Assembly (NCBI GenBank): GCA_029433525.1
Contig: JAQTIF010000001.1
Location: 1,798,001 to 1,862,000, forward strand
Reading direction: 5' to 3'
Length of the DNA: 64,000 nucleotides
Source of the DNA: Enterobacteriaceae bacterium ESL0689
GTDB taxonomy: Bacteria > Pseudomonadota > Gammaproteobacteria > Enterobacterales > Enterobacteriaceae
This document shows, piece by piece, positions 48,378 to 56,824 of the stretch. The notes beneath the pieces are model-generated. The model was not told the DNA's origin and did no database searches. It was given only the letters and a program-made list of their open reading frames with translations. The translations under genes were made by a program, and so were the position numbers. Numbering within the stretch: the stretch's first letter is position 1; each line of letters begins with the position of its first letter.

Positions 48378-49607
48378 ATGGCAAAAATCGCTAAGAAACT
48401 CACTGACACTGAAGTCAAAAGCACCAAGCCAGCCGACAAAGAAATCAACTTGTTTGACGGAGATGGTTTGATACTACGAATCGCTCCTCTCTCGAAAGGA
48501 GGAAAGAAGAATTGGTATTTCAGATATGCAGTGCCGGTGAGTAAGAAAAGAACCAAAATGAGCCTTGGGACCTACCCTCACCTCACACTGGCAAGAGCAA
48601 GAGCCTTGCGAGATGAATACCTTTCCTTGCTTGCCAATGGCATCGATCCTCAAGTCCATAACAACGATAAAGCTAATGCCTTAAAGAATGCTACTGAACA
48701 CACTCTCCAAGCCGTGGCAAGGAAATGGTTAGATGAGAAGGTAAAGACCTCAGGTATCTCACAAGACCATGCAGAAGACATCTGGCGAAGCTTGGAGAGA
48801 AATATCTTTCCCGGCTTGGGTAATGTTCCTATCAATGAGATCCGACCTAAACTCTTAAAGCAACATCTTGACCCTATCGAGCAACGAGGAGTCCTCGAAA
48901 CTTTGCGGCGAATAATTTCCCGATTAAATGAAATTTTCCGTTATGCAGCAACTGAGGAACTTATCGAATTCAATCCGGCTGACAACCTGGGGCAACGGTT
49001 CAGTAAGCCTAAAAAACAAAATATGCCAGCATTACCCCCTTCCGAACTCCCCCGCTTCCTGGTTGCTCTAAACAATGCTTCTATCCGTTTAGAAACAAGG
49101 CTACTGATTGAGTGGCAACTTCTCACATGGGTTCGCCCTGGCGAAGCTGTTCGCACAAGATGGTCAGATATTGATATAGAAACCGGCATGTGGAACATAC
49201 CATCCGATTTTATGAAGATGAAGAAGCCACATAAGGTGCCATTAAGTAAAGAAGCTTTGCGAGTATTGGATTCAATGAAAGCCATCAGTGGACACAGAGA
49301 GTGGGTGTTCCCCAGTATCAAAGCTCCGCTCAATCACATGCATGAACAAACAGCCAATGCCGCTATTATTCGAATGGGCTTTGGCGGTGAGCTTGTAGCC
49401 CACGGAATGCGTTCCATCGCTAGAACGGCTGCTGAGGAGTCTGGAAAGTTCAGGACAGACGTCTTAGAAGCAGCCCTTGCCCACTCGAAGAAGGATGAAA
49501 TAATTGCCGCTTATAATCGTGCAGAGTATCTGGCAGAACGAGTGGTTCTCATGCAGTGGTGGAGTGACTATGTGCAAGCTCAAAGGCTAAAAGCTATTGC
49601 TGCCTAA
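48378..49607 (+). CDS. Tyrosine integrase of the ssrA island
   Basis: A 409-aa P4-type integrase with the N-terminal DUF4102 arm-binding domain (LFDGDGLILRIAP ... KMSLGTYPHLTLARAR), a core-binding domain (about 105-190) and a catalytic domain: Arg in TWVRPGEA (about 252), HGMRS (about 341), then His and Tyr in LAHSKKDEIIAAYNRAEY (about 370-384). I prefer the ATG at 48378 (MAKIAKKLTDTEVK); an in-frame ATG at 48336 adds 14 residues. Its place beside ssrA indicates that it performed the insertion. Confidence 0.93.
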   Translation: MAKIAKKLTDTEVKSTKPADKEINLFDGDGLILRIAPLSKGGKKNWYFRYAVPVSKKRTKMSLGTYPHLTLARARALRDEYLSLLANGIDPQVHNNDKANALKNATEHTLQAVARKWLDEKVKTSGISQDHAEDIWRSLERNIFPGLGNVPINEIRPKLLKQHLDPIEQRGVLETLRRIISRLNEIFRYAATEELIEFNPADNLGQRFSKPKKQNMPALPPSELPRFLVALNNASIRLETRLLIEWQLLTWVRPGEAVRTRWSDIDIETGMWNIPSDFMKMKKPHKVPLSKEALRVLDSMKAISGHREWVFPSIKAPLNHMHEQTANAAIIRMGFGGELVAHGMRSIARTAAEESGKFRTDVLEAALAHSKKDEIIAAYNRAEYLAERVVLMQWWSDYVQAQRLKAIAA

Positions 49608-49645
49608 TTGTATAGAAATTAATTTTATTAATGGAATTATAAACA

Positions 49646-50359
49646 ATGTATAGAGTAAATCAAATCATCAAAACAATAAGCAAAATGAATTCTTATGCTC
49701 CCTATAATCAAATAAATAAAAAAAGTAACTTACTTAGAAAGGTTCAAGTATATTCATTTCTCACATCACTCATTTCTCTTATTTTAATGGTGATAATGGC
49801 AGTTATCTATAAAATTTGTGACCTTCCCAAGGAGCCATTTCTTTTACCAGCACTCGTACTGTATGCCCTCAATTCCGTTGCCGGTATAGTTTATTTGTTT
49901 ACACCTATAATTCCAGGTGTGAAGTTCATGCTCAACTTCAAAAAAGAAATTTTTAATGATCTAATTTGTGAAATTGACAATGATGAACAAAATATAGAAA
50001 AACTGATGCCTTACTCGTTGACTGAATTAAACTATTCAATAGATTGGTTAAACATAAAGATACAAAGAGTGAAATCAAGAATAAATGATTTCTTTGGAGA
50101 AAAAACTGCTGTCTTATCAATAATAGGATTAGCATACTCAGCAGTTCAAGGTTTTGGTGGGTTAGACAAATTGGGTGATACCATATCAAAAGGGATCTTC
50201 AATTCCGGCACAGCAAATACATTAATCGTATTTGGACTGGCTTTTCTTTTTGGGTTATCACTTGGAGCATTAGCACTTAAAAATGTAGCAAATCATTTGC
50301 AATACCTGAAAGAGATGATTGAATTAGCTAAAAAAATAAAGCAACAGAATAATGAGTAA
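49646..50359 (+). CDS. Unknown membrane protein with four predicted helices
   Basis: A 237-aa protein of no family I recognise. Hydrophobic segments occur near residues 36-55, 65-88, 150-165 (weaker) and 188-210. Between the second and third lies an acidic then basic soluble stretch of about 60 residues, and the C-terminus is a lysine-rich helix. The gene starts 38 bp after the integrase and is AT-rich, with a 135-bp gap before the methylase operon. A role as a membrane effector of the neighbouring genes is possible but rests on position only. Confidence 0.7.
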   Translation: MYRVNQIIKTISKMNSYAPYNQINKKSNLLRKVQVYSFLTSLISLILMVIMAVIYKICDLPKEPFLLPALVLYALNSVAGIVYLFTPIIPGVKFMLNFKKEIFNDLICEIDNDEQNIEKLMPYSLTELNYSIDWLNIKIQRVKSRINDFFGEKTAVLSIIGLAYSAVQGFGGLDKLGDTISKGIFNSGTANTLIVFGLAFLFGLSLGALALKNVANHLQYLKEMIELAKKIKQQNNE

Positions 50360-50494
50360 ATCATTAGCATTTGCAACATCTTTTACTCACAAAATAAATC
50401 CACAGATCATCTTTATATTTACACATAGATTTGATGGATTCAATGTGGGTAGTATGGTAAAATTGCGATTATTTTTTTACTGAGTTGATAACGG

Positions 50495-51340
50495 ATGCCA
50501 AAGCCTTCTCATTTCAAAACTCCCCTCCGTTATCCTGGAGGTAAAGCAAAATTCTCTCCACATATAGAGCAAATTCTCCGTTGTAACGACTTAGTCGGAG
50601 GTTGCTATGCGGAACCCTATGCTGGTGGAGCAGGTGTTGCTTTGGGTTTGCTACTCAACGGTCTTGTTGAGGACATTTTTATTAATGATATAGACCCAGC
50701 ACTTTATGCTTTTTGGTCGGCTGTTGTAAATTATAACGAATCATTATGCGAAATGATTAACGAAATCCCTGTAACTATTGAGAACTGGCATATACAAAGA
50801 GACATACTACTTAATAATGATAAATATAGTATGCTTGAAGTCGCTTTATCGACTTTCTTTTTGAACAGGACAAACCGCTCAGGCATTCTCAAAGCCGGAG
50901 TTATTGGCGGTAAAGAACAAAAAGGAAAGTGGAAATTAGATGCCAGGTTTAATAAACAGGACTTAACCAAAAGAATAAAACTAATTGGCACCTATAAAGA
51001 TAAAATTCATGTATCGAATCTTGATGCTGTGGATTTTCTGATGGCTCAAAAAAGTTCATTACCTAAGAAAAGCCTAATCTATCTTGATCCTCCCTACTAT
51101 GTTAAGGGTGCCGAACTATATCGCAACTTTTATCAGCATGATGACCATGTTAAAATTGCTAAAACCTTGCGAAATATCACGCTTCCCTGGATTGTTTCTT
51201 ACGATAACGTTAATGAAATAAGAGAAATCTATCGGGGCCTTAACATGGCTGATTATTCATTAAGTTATACGGCTCAGGATAAGAAAAAAGGGCTTGAAGT
51301 TATTATTTATAATGACGGGGTAAATATCCCTGAGATTTGA
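50495..51340 (+). CDS. D12-class DNA adenine methylase (Dam-like)
   Basis: A 281-aa N6-adenine methyltransferase of the Dam/M.DpnII alpha class. It opens with TPLRYPGGKAKFSP, holds the SAM-binding motif EPYAGGAGVALGLLL (about residues 40-54), and has the catalytic DPPY in LIYLDPPYYVKGAELY (about 195). The target site cannot be read from sequence. It is the first gene of a tight operon with the ATPase (18 bp gap) and a 146-aa protein, so it may mark host DNA for that system. Confidence 0.9.
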   Translation: MPKPSHFKTPLRYPGGKAKFSPHIEQILRCNDLVGGCYAEPYAGGAGVALGLLLNGLVEDIFINDIDPALYAFWSAVVNYNESLCEMINEIPVTIENWHIQRDILLNNDKYSMLEVALSTFFLNRTNRSGILKAGVIGGKEQKGKWKLDARFNKQDLTKRIKLIGTYKDKIHVSNLDAVDFLMAQKSSLPKKSLIYLDPPYYVKGAELYRNFYQHDDHVKIAKTLRNITLPWIVSYDNVNEIREIYRGLNMADYSLSYTAQDKKKGLEVIIYNDGVNIPEI

Positions 51341-51358
51341 TTTTAAGGATGAGTTGAA

Positions 51359-53050
51359 ATGATCAAAGATATTAGCTTCAAAAAATTCAAGAAACTTATC
51401 GACATCGATTTTTCATTCGATAAGGATGTTAACATCATCTCAGGAACCAACGGCACATGTAAAACGACATTGCTCCACTTAGTTAGCAATGGTTTTCAAA
51501 TGCCACCTACTCGGTCCACAAATTATTCAAATAATAATTGCCTCAAAGTAATTAAAGCTATAAATAAAATTGCCAACCCAAAAATGGAAGCAATAGTCAG
51601 GGAGTCAAAAAGCTATACAGACCCAGCTGAGGGAGCAAAAGGAAACCTATTCTCTATTAGCTATTTAGATGGGAGTGAGTTGGGCTTTAGAAAACATAAT
51701 TCACGAAACCCAGACGAAGCTCAAAGGTACGCGATTAAGCCATTATATCCAAGAGGTGGACCAAAACAATCACTGCCTTCAAAACCAGTTTTATATTTAG
51801 GCTTATCACGATTATTTCCTATTGGGGAAACAAAGGATGGCGACCTTACAAAAATTTCTTTAAATCTCCCCGATCAATATGTAAGTTACATCTCTCAACT
51901 TTACAAAGATCTTCTCCAAATAAGTATCACTAACATTGAATCCAATAATATAGGTGATTTCAAATCCGGTCCGTTATTTGACACAGATAATCCCGAAATT
52001 GATTCAAACACTATATCATCTGGGGAAGACAATTCATTTATTATAATAAAAGCCTTAGTGAGTCTAAGATATTATTTTGAATCATTAATTGAATCTAATG
52101 ATATTAAAGAAAGTATATTGTTGATTGATGAATTCGATGCTACTTTGCACCCTTCATTACAAATAAGACTACTTGATAAAATAAATGAATACGCTAAGGC
52201 ATATAAAATACAGGTTTTCTTTACCACCCATAGTTTAACTTTATTAGAATATGCGTTCTCCAAGAAATTTAATGTTATATATCTAATGAATAACATGAGT
52301 AAAGTTTTTTGTCTTGAAGATCCAGACTACCTCAAGATATCGATGTTCTTGAAAAATCAAAATAGAGATGAAACATATACCCGTAAAAAGATACCACTCT
52401 TCACAGAAGATGAAGAAGCTCGTTTCTTTCTCGAAGAAATATTTTCTTTTTGGATACACAGAAAGCCTGAAATGGCAATAATAAGAAGTTATTTCCATTT
52501 TGTAGAATGCTTTATTGGGGCTGATAACCTAAGAACGATTTTCAGAGATCCACATTTATCAGAAACTTCACTGAAATCGATCTGTATTCTCGATGGCGAT
52601 CATCAAACTGATTTAAACCTAAGTACTATTGCACTTCCAGGCTCTTTAGCTCCGGAAGAATTATTTTTTGAACATGCCGAATTAATCTATAAAAGCGATG
52701 ATGAATCTTTTTGGATCAACCCTGATATATATAATCAAGGTTTTACAAAAGAATATTATTTAACAAAAATTCAACCCGAAATACTGTCTATTGAGATTGA
52801 TTACCAAAATAAAAAAGAACTTGGTCAATCGACTAAAGGGTTTAAGAGAGAGCGAAATAAGGCTCTTTTTAATGATAATATAAATTTCTTCCGCATGGTT
52901 TTACGCAATTGGTTAGAGAGGGACGAGAACTATAAAGCTAACGAAGCCTTTTATAAAGGATTAAGAATCTTATTCCAAAAAGTTTGTGCTCAAAATGGTA
53001 TCGATAGAAATACATGGAATTTTGAATTTAAAGAATTATCAGATCACTAA
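51359..53050 (+). CDS. OLD-like AAA ATPase with TOPRIM-type C-terminus
   Basis: A 563-aa protein. The N-terminal ABC-type ATPase shows a P-loop GTNGTCKTTLL (about residues 29-39), a signature-like SSGEDNSFIIIKAL (about 220), Walker B ILLIDEFDATLHPSL (about 255-269) and an H-loop FTTHSLTLLEYA. The C-terminal part has the acidic pattern of OLD-family TOPRIM nucleases: EDEEARFFLEEIF (about 350) and ICILDGDHQ (about 413) then LPGSLAPEELFFEH. This suggests an ATP-controlled nuclease. AAGGATGAG precedes the ATG. Coupling to a methylase suggests a defence or restriction role, by inference only. Confidence 0.78.
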   Translation: MIKDISFKKFKKLIDIDFSFDKDVNIISGTNGTCKTTLLHLVSNGFQMPPTRSTNYSNNNCLKVIKAINKIANPKMEAIVRESKSYTDPAEGAKGNLFSISYLDGSELGFRKHNSRNPDEAQRYAIKPLYPRGGPKQSLPSKPVLYLGLSRLFPIGETKDGDLTKISLNLPDQYVSYISQLYKDLLQISITNIESNNIGDFKSGPLFDTDNPEIDSNTISSGEDNSFIIIKALVSLRYYFESLIESNDIKESILLIDEFDATLHPSLQIRLLDKINEYAKAYKIQVFFTTHSLTLLEYAFSKKFNVIYLMNNMSKVFCLEDPDYLKISMFLKNQNRDETYTRKKIPLFTEDEEARFFLEEIFSFWIHRKPEMAIIRSYFHFVECFIGADNLRTIFRDPHLSETSLKSICILDGDHQTDLNLSTIALPGSLAPEELFFEHAELIYKSDDESFWINPDIYNQGFTKEYYLTKIQPEILSIEIDYQNKKELGQSTKGFKRERNKALFNDNINFFRMVLRNWLERDENYKANEAFYKGLRILFQKVCAQNGIDRNTWNFEFKELSDH

Positions 53051-53072
53051 CCTAACAAGAAAAAGGAATAAA

Positions 53073-53513
53073 ATGTCGAATAGATTTTTTGTTTACTCAT
53101 TGTTTGTACCAAAAAATGTTCTCTCAAAGTATGTGGGGTCTGGTTCTGACTATATATCTTCGGGTAATGAGTTAAACCTTACAACAGAAGTATTTTTTAT
53201 CTTCGATAGAGATTCCCATACTACTCTTTCTTTTTCTTATAGAGACAATATATCGGCACTTGACAAATGCAATGAAAAAAACAGAGCATTTGGTTTCAAG
53301 GAATTTAACTTCGATAAATATAAAAAATCGGATGAAACAGTTTATTTAGAAGAGAAGGTTGACATCGGATTCGCATCTGATGAAAATGATGAAGACACAA
53401 TCAAAAACAAATTAACTGCAATTGAATCAAATATTAAAATCATTATCGAACAGTTAAAAAGCATTTCCACCGATATAAAGTACTCCTCCTCACGAAAATC
53501 ATCTCCAAAATAA
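53073..53513 (+). CDS. Unknown 146-aa protein, third gene of the methylase operon
   Basis: I recognise no family. The ATG at 53073 has AAAAAGGAATA before it and starts 22 bp after the ATPase stop. The first half (MSNRFFVYSLFVPKNVLSKY) looks like a mixed alpha/beta domain, and the C-terminal third (KNKLTAIESNIKIIIEQLKS) like a helix or coiled coil with a serine/lysine-rich tail. It could be a partner or regulator of the ATPase. Confidence 0.65.
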   Translation: MSNRFFVYSLFVPKNVLSKYVGSGSDYISSGNELNLTTEVFFIFDRDSHTTLSFSYRDNISALDKCNEKNRAFGFKEFNFDKYKKSDETVYLEEKVDIGFASDENDEDTIKNKLTAIESNIKIIIEQLKSISTDIKYSSSRKSSPK

Positions 53514-53545
53514 AAGTAGATATTCACCGTTATAAGAGGTTGATT

Positions 53546-53896
53546 TTAATCAACCTCGATAGAATCTATTTCCATTTTAATTTTATTAAAATGTTTTAGT
53601 AATTCATTGACTCCTAAACCAACTTCCTTTTCATTTTTCATATAAATATCAGCCACATTAATTCTAACTCTTTCTAAATCTATCATTGATTTAATACATT
53701 GTTGCAGATAAAAAACATTGTTTGCATTAAAAAAAACATTGTTTTTCTTTTTGATTCTTTGAAATAACTTTTCCATAATCTTATCTGCAATTGATTCCAA
53801 TTCATAAAAATAAAAAAGCTGTACTAATTTCATGGCTTGGATAGAATTAAATTTCACTAATAAATTATAACCTAAAAGTATAATCTCTTTAAGCAT
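53546..53896 (-). CDS. Unknown 116-aa protein
   Basis: A reverse-strand gene, very AT-rich, convergent with the 146-aa gene. The protein is predominantly helical (LVQLFYFYELESIADKIMEKL, then long charged helices). It follows the 150-aa gene by 26 bp on the same strand and is probably cotranscribed with it. No known family or motif is seen. Confidence 0.5.
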   Translation of the reverse strand: MLKEIILLGYNLLVKFNSIQAMKLVQLFYFYELESIADKIMEKLFQRIKKKNNVFFNANNVFYLQQCIKSMIDLERVRINVADIYMKNEKEVGLGVNELLKHFNKIKMEIDSIEVD

Positions 53897-53922
53897 TTTT
53901 ATACTACAGTTTTCAAATGAAA

Positions 53923-54375
53923 TTATTCGTGCTTTTTTATATATAAGAAAATTATATCCATTACATCAAAATGTTTAAACTCTCCCGACCAGAAACAAAA
54001 TGCATAGTACCTCATAAAATAGCCATAGTTGTTATAAGCTTTAATGTAAGGGCCATCAAATATATCTATGTACTCCAATCGACCTCGTCCAAAGCTTAAA
54101 AATAAGTAATCAACTGCAATATTATTTTTTATATCTAAAACTGAATTTACAAAAAAATCTTTTTTATTATTAGGTAGCTTTGAATTATTTATGTAAAATT
54201 TATTATCGCTACTTACAAAAATACTTGACAATGCATATTTCAAATTATCTTTATATAAAAAAGAAGTATCCAGTAGTTCGTAAATTTTTTCAGTTATAAT
54301 TTGCAGTTTATATTCCGGCAAACTTACTGGGTCAGGACATTCTCTGATAAATCCAAGCTCTTTACTCAATTTCAT
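53923..54375 (-). CDS. Unknown 150-aa protein
   Basis: A reverse-strand gene with a strong ribosome binding site (AGGAGGTGA, 4 bases before the ATG), so it is very likely real. The middle holds a hydrophobic, aromatic-rich part (YGYFMRYYAFCFWSGEF), perhaps a folded core. It is divergent from mobC across a 243-bp gap. With the next gene it may form a two-gene unit such as a toxin-immunity or accessory pair; nothing in the sequence proves it. Confidence 0.6.
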   Translation of the reverse strand: MKLSKELGFIRECPDPVSLPEYKLQIITEKIYELLDTSFLYKDNLKYALSSIFVSSDNKFYINNSKLPNNKKDFFVNSVLDIKNNIAVDYLFLSFGRGRLEYIDIFDGPYIKAYNNYGYFMRYYAFCFWSGEFKHFDVMDIIFLYIKKHE

Positions 54376-54436
54376 AATATCACCTCCTGTACTATTATTA
54401 ATATATTGAAATTAAAACATCAAATATTTGTTAAGC

Positions 54437-54478
54437 AAGGGCTAACTCATCGAAGCTCCGCTTCTTTGAGTTCCCTTG
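54437..54478. other. Inverted repeat upstream of mobC, possible oriT
   Basis: AAGGGCTAACTCATCGAAG (54438-54456) and CTTCTTTGAGTTCCCTT (54462-54478) are imperfect inverted repeats around a short loop. They lie 140 bp before the mobC/relaxase genes, where origins of transfer of mobilisable elements usually sit. No nic consensus is recognised, so the assignment is tentative. Confidence 0.4.
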
Positions 54479-54618
54479 TTTTTCGCCCTTTGGTTGAAAA
54501 AGAAAGTCAAAGTCGTACCTAACTCATTGACATGAATTGCATTTTCACTATAAATATATAATGTGTTGCAAAGGAATTGCTCACTTTAAAGCTAATGCAC
54601 ATATGAAAAGGAGTTTAT

Positions 54619-55002
54619 ATGAGTAAAATAATAACATTGTCGTATACAAATAATTTCAAGCCAGTCAGCGATAATAAATCTCAATCATTGCGAACACACT
54701 GTGTCAGTGTACGATTAAATAAAGAAGAGTTAGAGCTTCTCAATGCAAGCCGTGGTGATAAACGAAAAGGTGAATGGCTTCGCATGGCATCACTTCAAAA
54801 GCTTCCTCCTACCATTCCTGCAATCAATTTAGAAGTTTGGCAATCATTGTCTGATATATCTCAAAAGCTAAATCGTCTAATAAATCACCTTGATACTAAA
54901 AGCAGTAATAGTGAATTGACGAAAACAGAAATCTTCGCTGTCAAGAAACAGATCAAAGAGCTTCGATCATGTCTTACAGTTTCTAATCCGTCTGTAAGGT
55001 AG
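54619..55002 (+). CDS. MobC-like mobilisation accessory protein
   Basis: A 127-aa protein of the MobC/ribbon-helix-helix type. After an N-terminal tail, CVSVRLNKEELELLNASRG is the beta strand and helix typical of such relaxosome DNA-binding proteins, with WQSLSDISQKLNRLINHLD further on. AAAGGAGTTT precedes the ATG. It lies 9 bp before the relaxase gene, the usual order. It should bind oriT and assist the relaxase. Confidence 0.82.
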   Translation: MSKIITLSYTNNFKPVSDNKSQSLRTHCVSVRLNKEELELLNASRGDKRKGEWLRMASLQKLPPTIPAINLEVWQSLSDISQKLNRLINHLDTKSSNSELTKTEIFAVKKQIKELRSCLTVSNPSVR

Positions 55003-55011
55003 TTTTTTCGC

Positions 55012-56309
55012 ATGAAGGGAATGCAGAAGATCAAAAGGGGGAAAAGCTTCTCAGGTGTGGTTCTCTATGTGTTAAAGCCAGGCTCACACCATAGAACCGT
55101 TCCAGAAGTAATTGGTGGCAACATGACAGGTGATTGCTCACAAGAGTTAATCGACGAATTTAACCTTACGAAAGAGCTTCGTTCAGATGTGGCAAAACCT
55201 GTTTGGCACAATTCACTTCGATTACCCCAGGGAGAATCTCTTACCAACGAACAATGGAAACGAATTGCTGACGATTACATGAAGCGAATGGGGTTCGGTG
55301 ATACACACCTCCGTTGCTATGTTCTTCATGATGATCAGGCTGGTCAGCACATACACATTATTGCAAGTCGCATAGATCTCAATGGTGGGAAGCTCTACTT
55401 GGGTAGGAACGAAAACCTCATCAGCACCCGCATAATCAGTGAACTCGAAATCGCTCACGGTCTGACAGTGACCAAGACAGCAGCTTCCATTACACCAAAA
55501 CAACAGAAGCGAAGAAAGGTTTCCCGCAATGAACAGATGCTTTCAGAACGGACTGGCCTTCCCTCCCCTAAAGAAGCTCTCCAACAGATACTTGATAAAA
55601 GTTTATCTGATAAGCCGGACCTTTTCACTTTCACAAAACGACTGGAAGAAGCGGAAGTATCATGGACAGCGAATGTCGCTTCTACGGGGAAAATGAACGG
55701 GTTCTCATTTTCCTACCGCGATATAGCTTTCAAAGCTTCGCAATTGGGCAAGAGCTACAGTTGGGCAAATCTTAGGCTGTGTCCCTTAACCTATTTGAAG
55801 GTCAGAATTGAAAGCAAAAATTATCTCTAAAAAGGCAATTTTGGCTGATAAATGCACTTTTTGTGGCGATTTTTCACCCTCACAATGATGCTGTATTGTA
55901 CAAAAAACAGTTACGGGACACACCCTAGTAATAGGCTCAACTACAACCCAGACCATCTCGAAGCTCTGCGAACCGGCATACCACCAGAAGCCCCCCCTGC
56001 TCCTGCTCCTGCAACAGTTTTGATAAACACTGAGAGAAAGGAAAGTATCAGTGAAAAAATTGCTGAACTCGAATTACGACTCAAAGAAGACAGAAGAAAC
56101 GAAATCGTAGAAAAGATTCTTCAAAAAAACTCAGTACAACAGCAAAAGCATCTCAGGCTTATCGGCTGGATTCCATTTCTCAGAAGGCTCGCAGAGCTTC
56201 TCAGAAGCTATGGGAAGAGCATTCTTCACAAAACCCATATGACCTTCTCAAATATCTCCGCAATGAAACCTTTAAACAAGGCGAGAAAAATCCTTTTATA
56301 GACAGCTAG
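55012..56309 (+). pseudogene. MobA-type relaxase, interrupted by a MITE and a frameshift
   Basis: The first 272-codon part is a relaxase/mobilisation nuclease (Pfam Relaxase type): the histidine motif is HDDQAGQHIHIIASRID (about residues 107-123), with VPEVIGGNM upstream. Reading stops inside a 151-bp insertion (55775-55925). Removing it with one TA copy joins SYSWANL to SNRLNYNPDHLEAL in frame. A second lesion lies at a run of seven A (56123-56129): shifting frame there yields SQKARRASQKLWEEH and a natural end at 56309. The element is probably no longer self-proficient for mobilisation, though the N-terminal domain could still be made. Confidence 0.85.
55775..55925. mobile_element. 151-bp MITE-like insertion in the relaxase gene
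   Basis: The ends are 16-bp inverted repeats with 14 matches: GGCTGTGTCCCTTAAC on the left and, on the other strand, GGGTGTGTCCCGTAAC on the right. A TA dinucleotide flanks both sides, as for TA-targeting transposases. It has no gene of its own. Precise loss of 153 bp restores the host reading frame. It is not related to the GAGCC-ended repeats of the core region. Confidence 0.8.
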
Positions 56310-56523
56310 TTGTAAACACCTTTCGTAACCACACTCTATTCTCTAGTAATAGATTTGTGTTTAGTCAAGAAAATATTGATCGTTATTACAGATCGATAAT
56401 GCATTTATGATAGACTACACCTATCAAGTAACATTCATTGATCGGTACAAGCAATTTTACTAAAGCGAGCCGGTCATCGAGAATCCCTACAAACAGCATT
56501 TAATCTTCCAGATTGGGATAGCT

Positions 56524-56802
56524 ATGAAAAACGAAATAATAAAGTGTCCATTTTGCTTTAAAGAGAGCCAGTTCGGAGTACGTGTCTGCACTGGCTGTCA
56601 TTCAACCATCAAATATGGCGAAGTTTCACCCTGGTTATCGTTGTTCATAGGATTTATTTTATTAGCCATTGCCTACATCATACTTTATATAAGTCAAAGT
56701 TTTTTAGTAGCTTTCGTTATTTTGCTGGTTTTAATGATTTCTACAAGATTGTATATTCGTAAAAAATTTGCACATAGAGCAGTTTTCACACACAAACATT
56801 AA
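56524..56802 (+). CDS. Small zinc-ribbon membrane protein
   Basis: A 92-aa protein with CPFC and CTGC pairs (Cys 8, 11, 22 and 25), a rubredoxin-like zinc ribbon, followed by two hydrophobic segments (about 37-58 and 60-76) and a basic end. No specific family is recognised. The lipoprotein gene starts 22 bp after it on the same strand. The upstream 214 bp after the relaxase show no gene. Confidence 0.65.
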   Translation: MKNEIIKCPFCFKESQFGVRVCTGCHSTIKYGEVSPWLSLFIGFILLAIAYIILYISQSFLVAFVILLVLMISTRLYIRKKFAHRAVFTHKH

Positions 56803-56824
56803 TTTAGTACAAAAGGGATTAAAC

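Noticed and set aside
55852-56301. Separate 149-codon gene after the relaxase fragment
   Set aside because: Its first 25 codons are MITE sequence and the rest continues the relaxase frame, so it is part of the broken relaxase gene.
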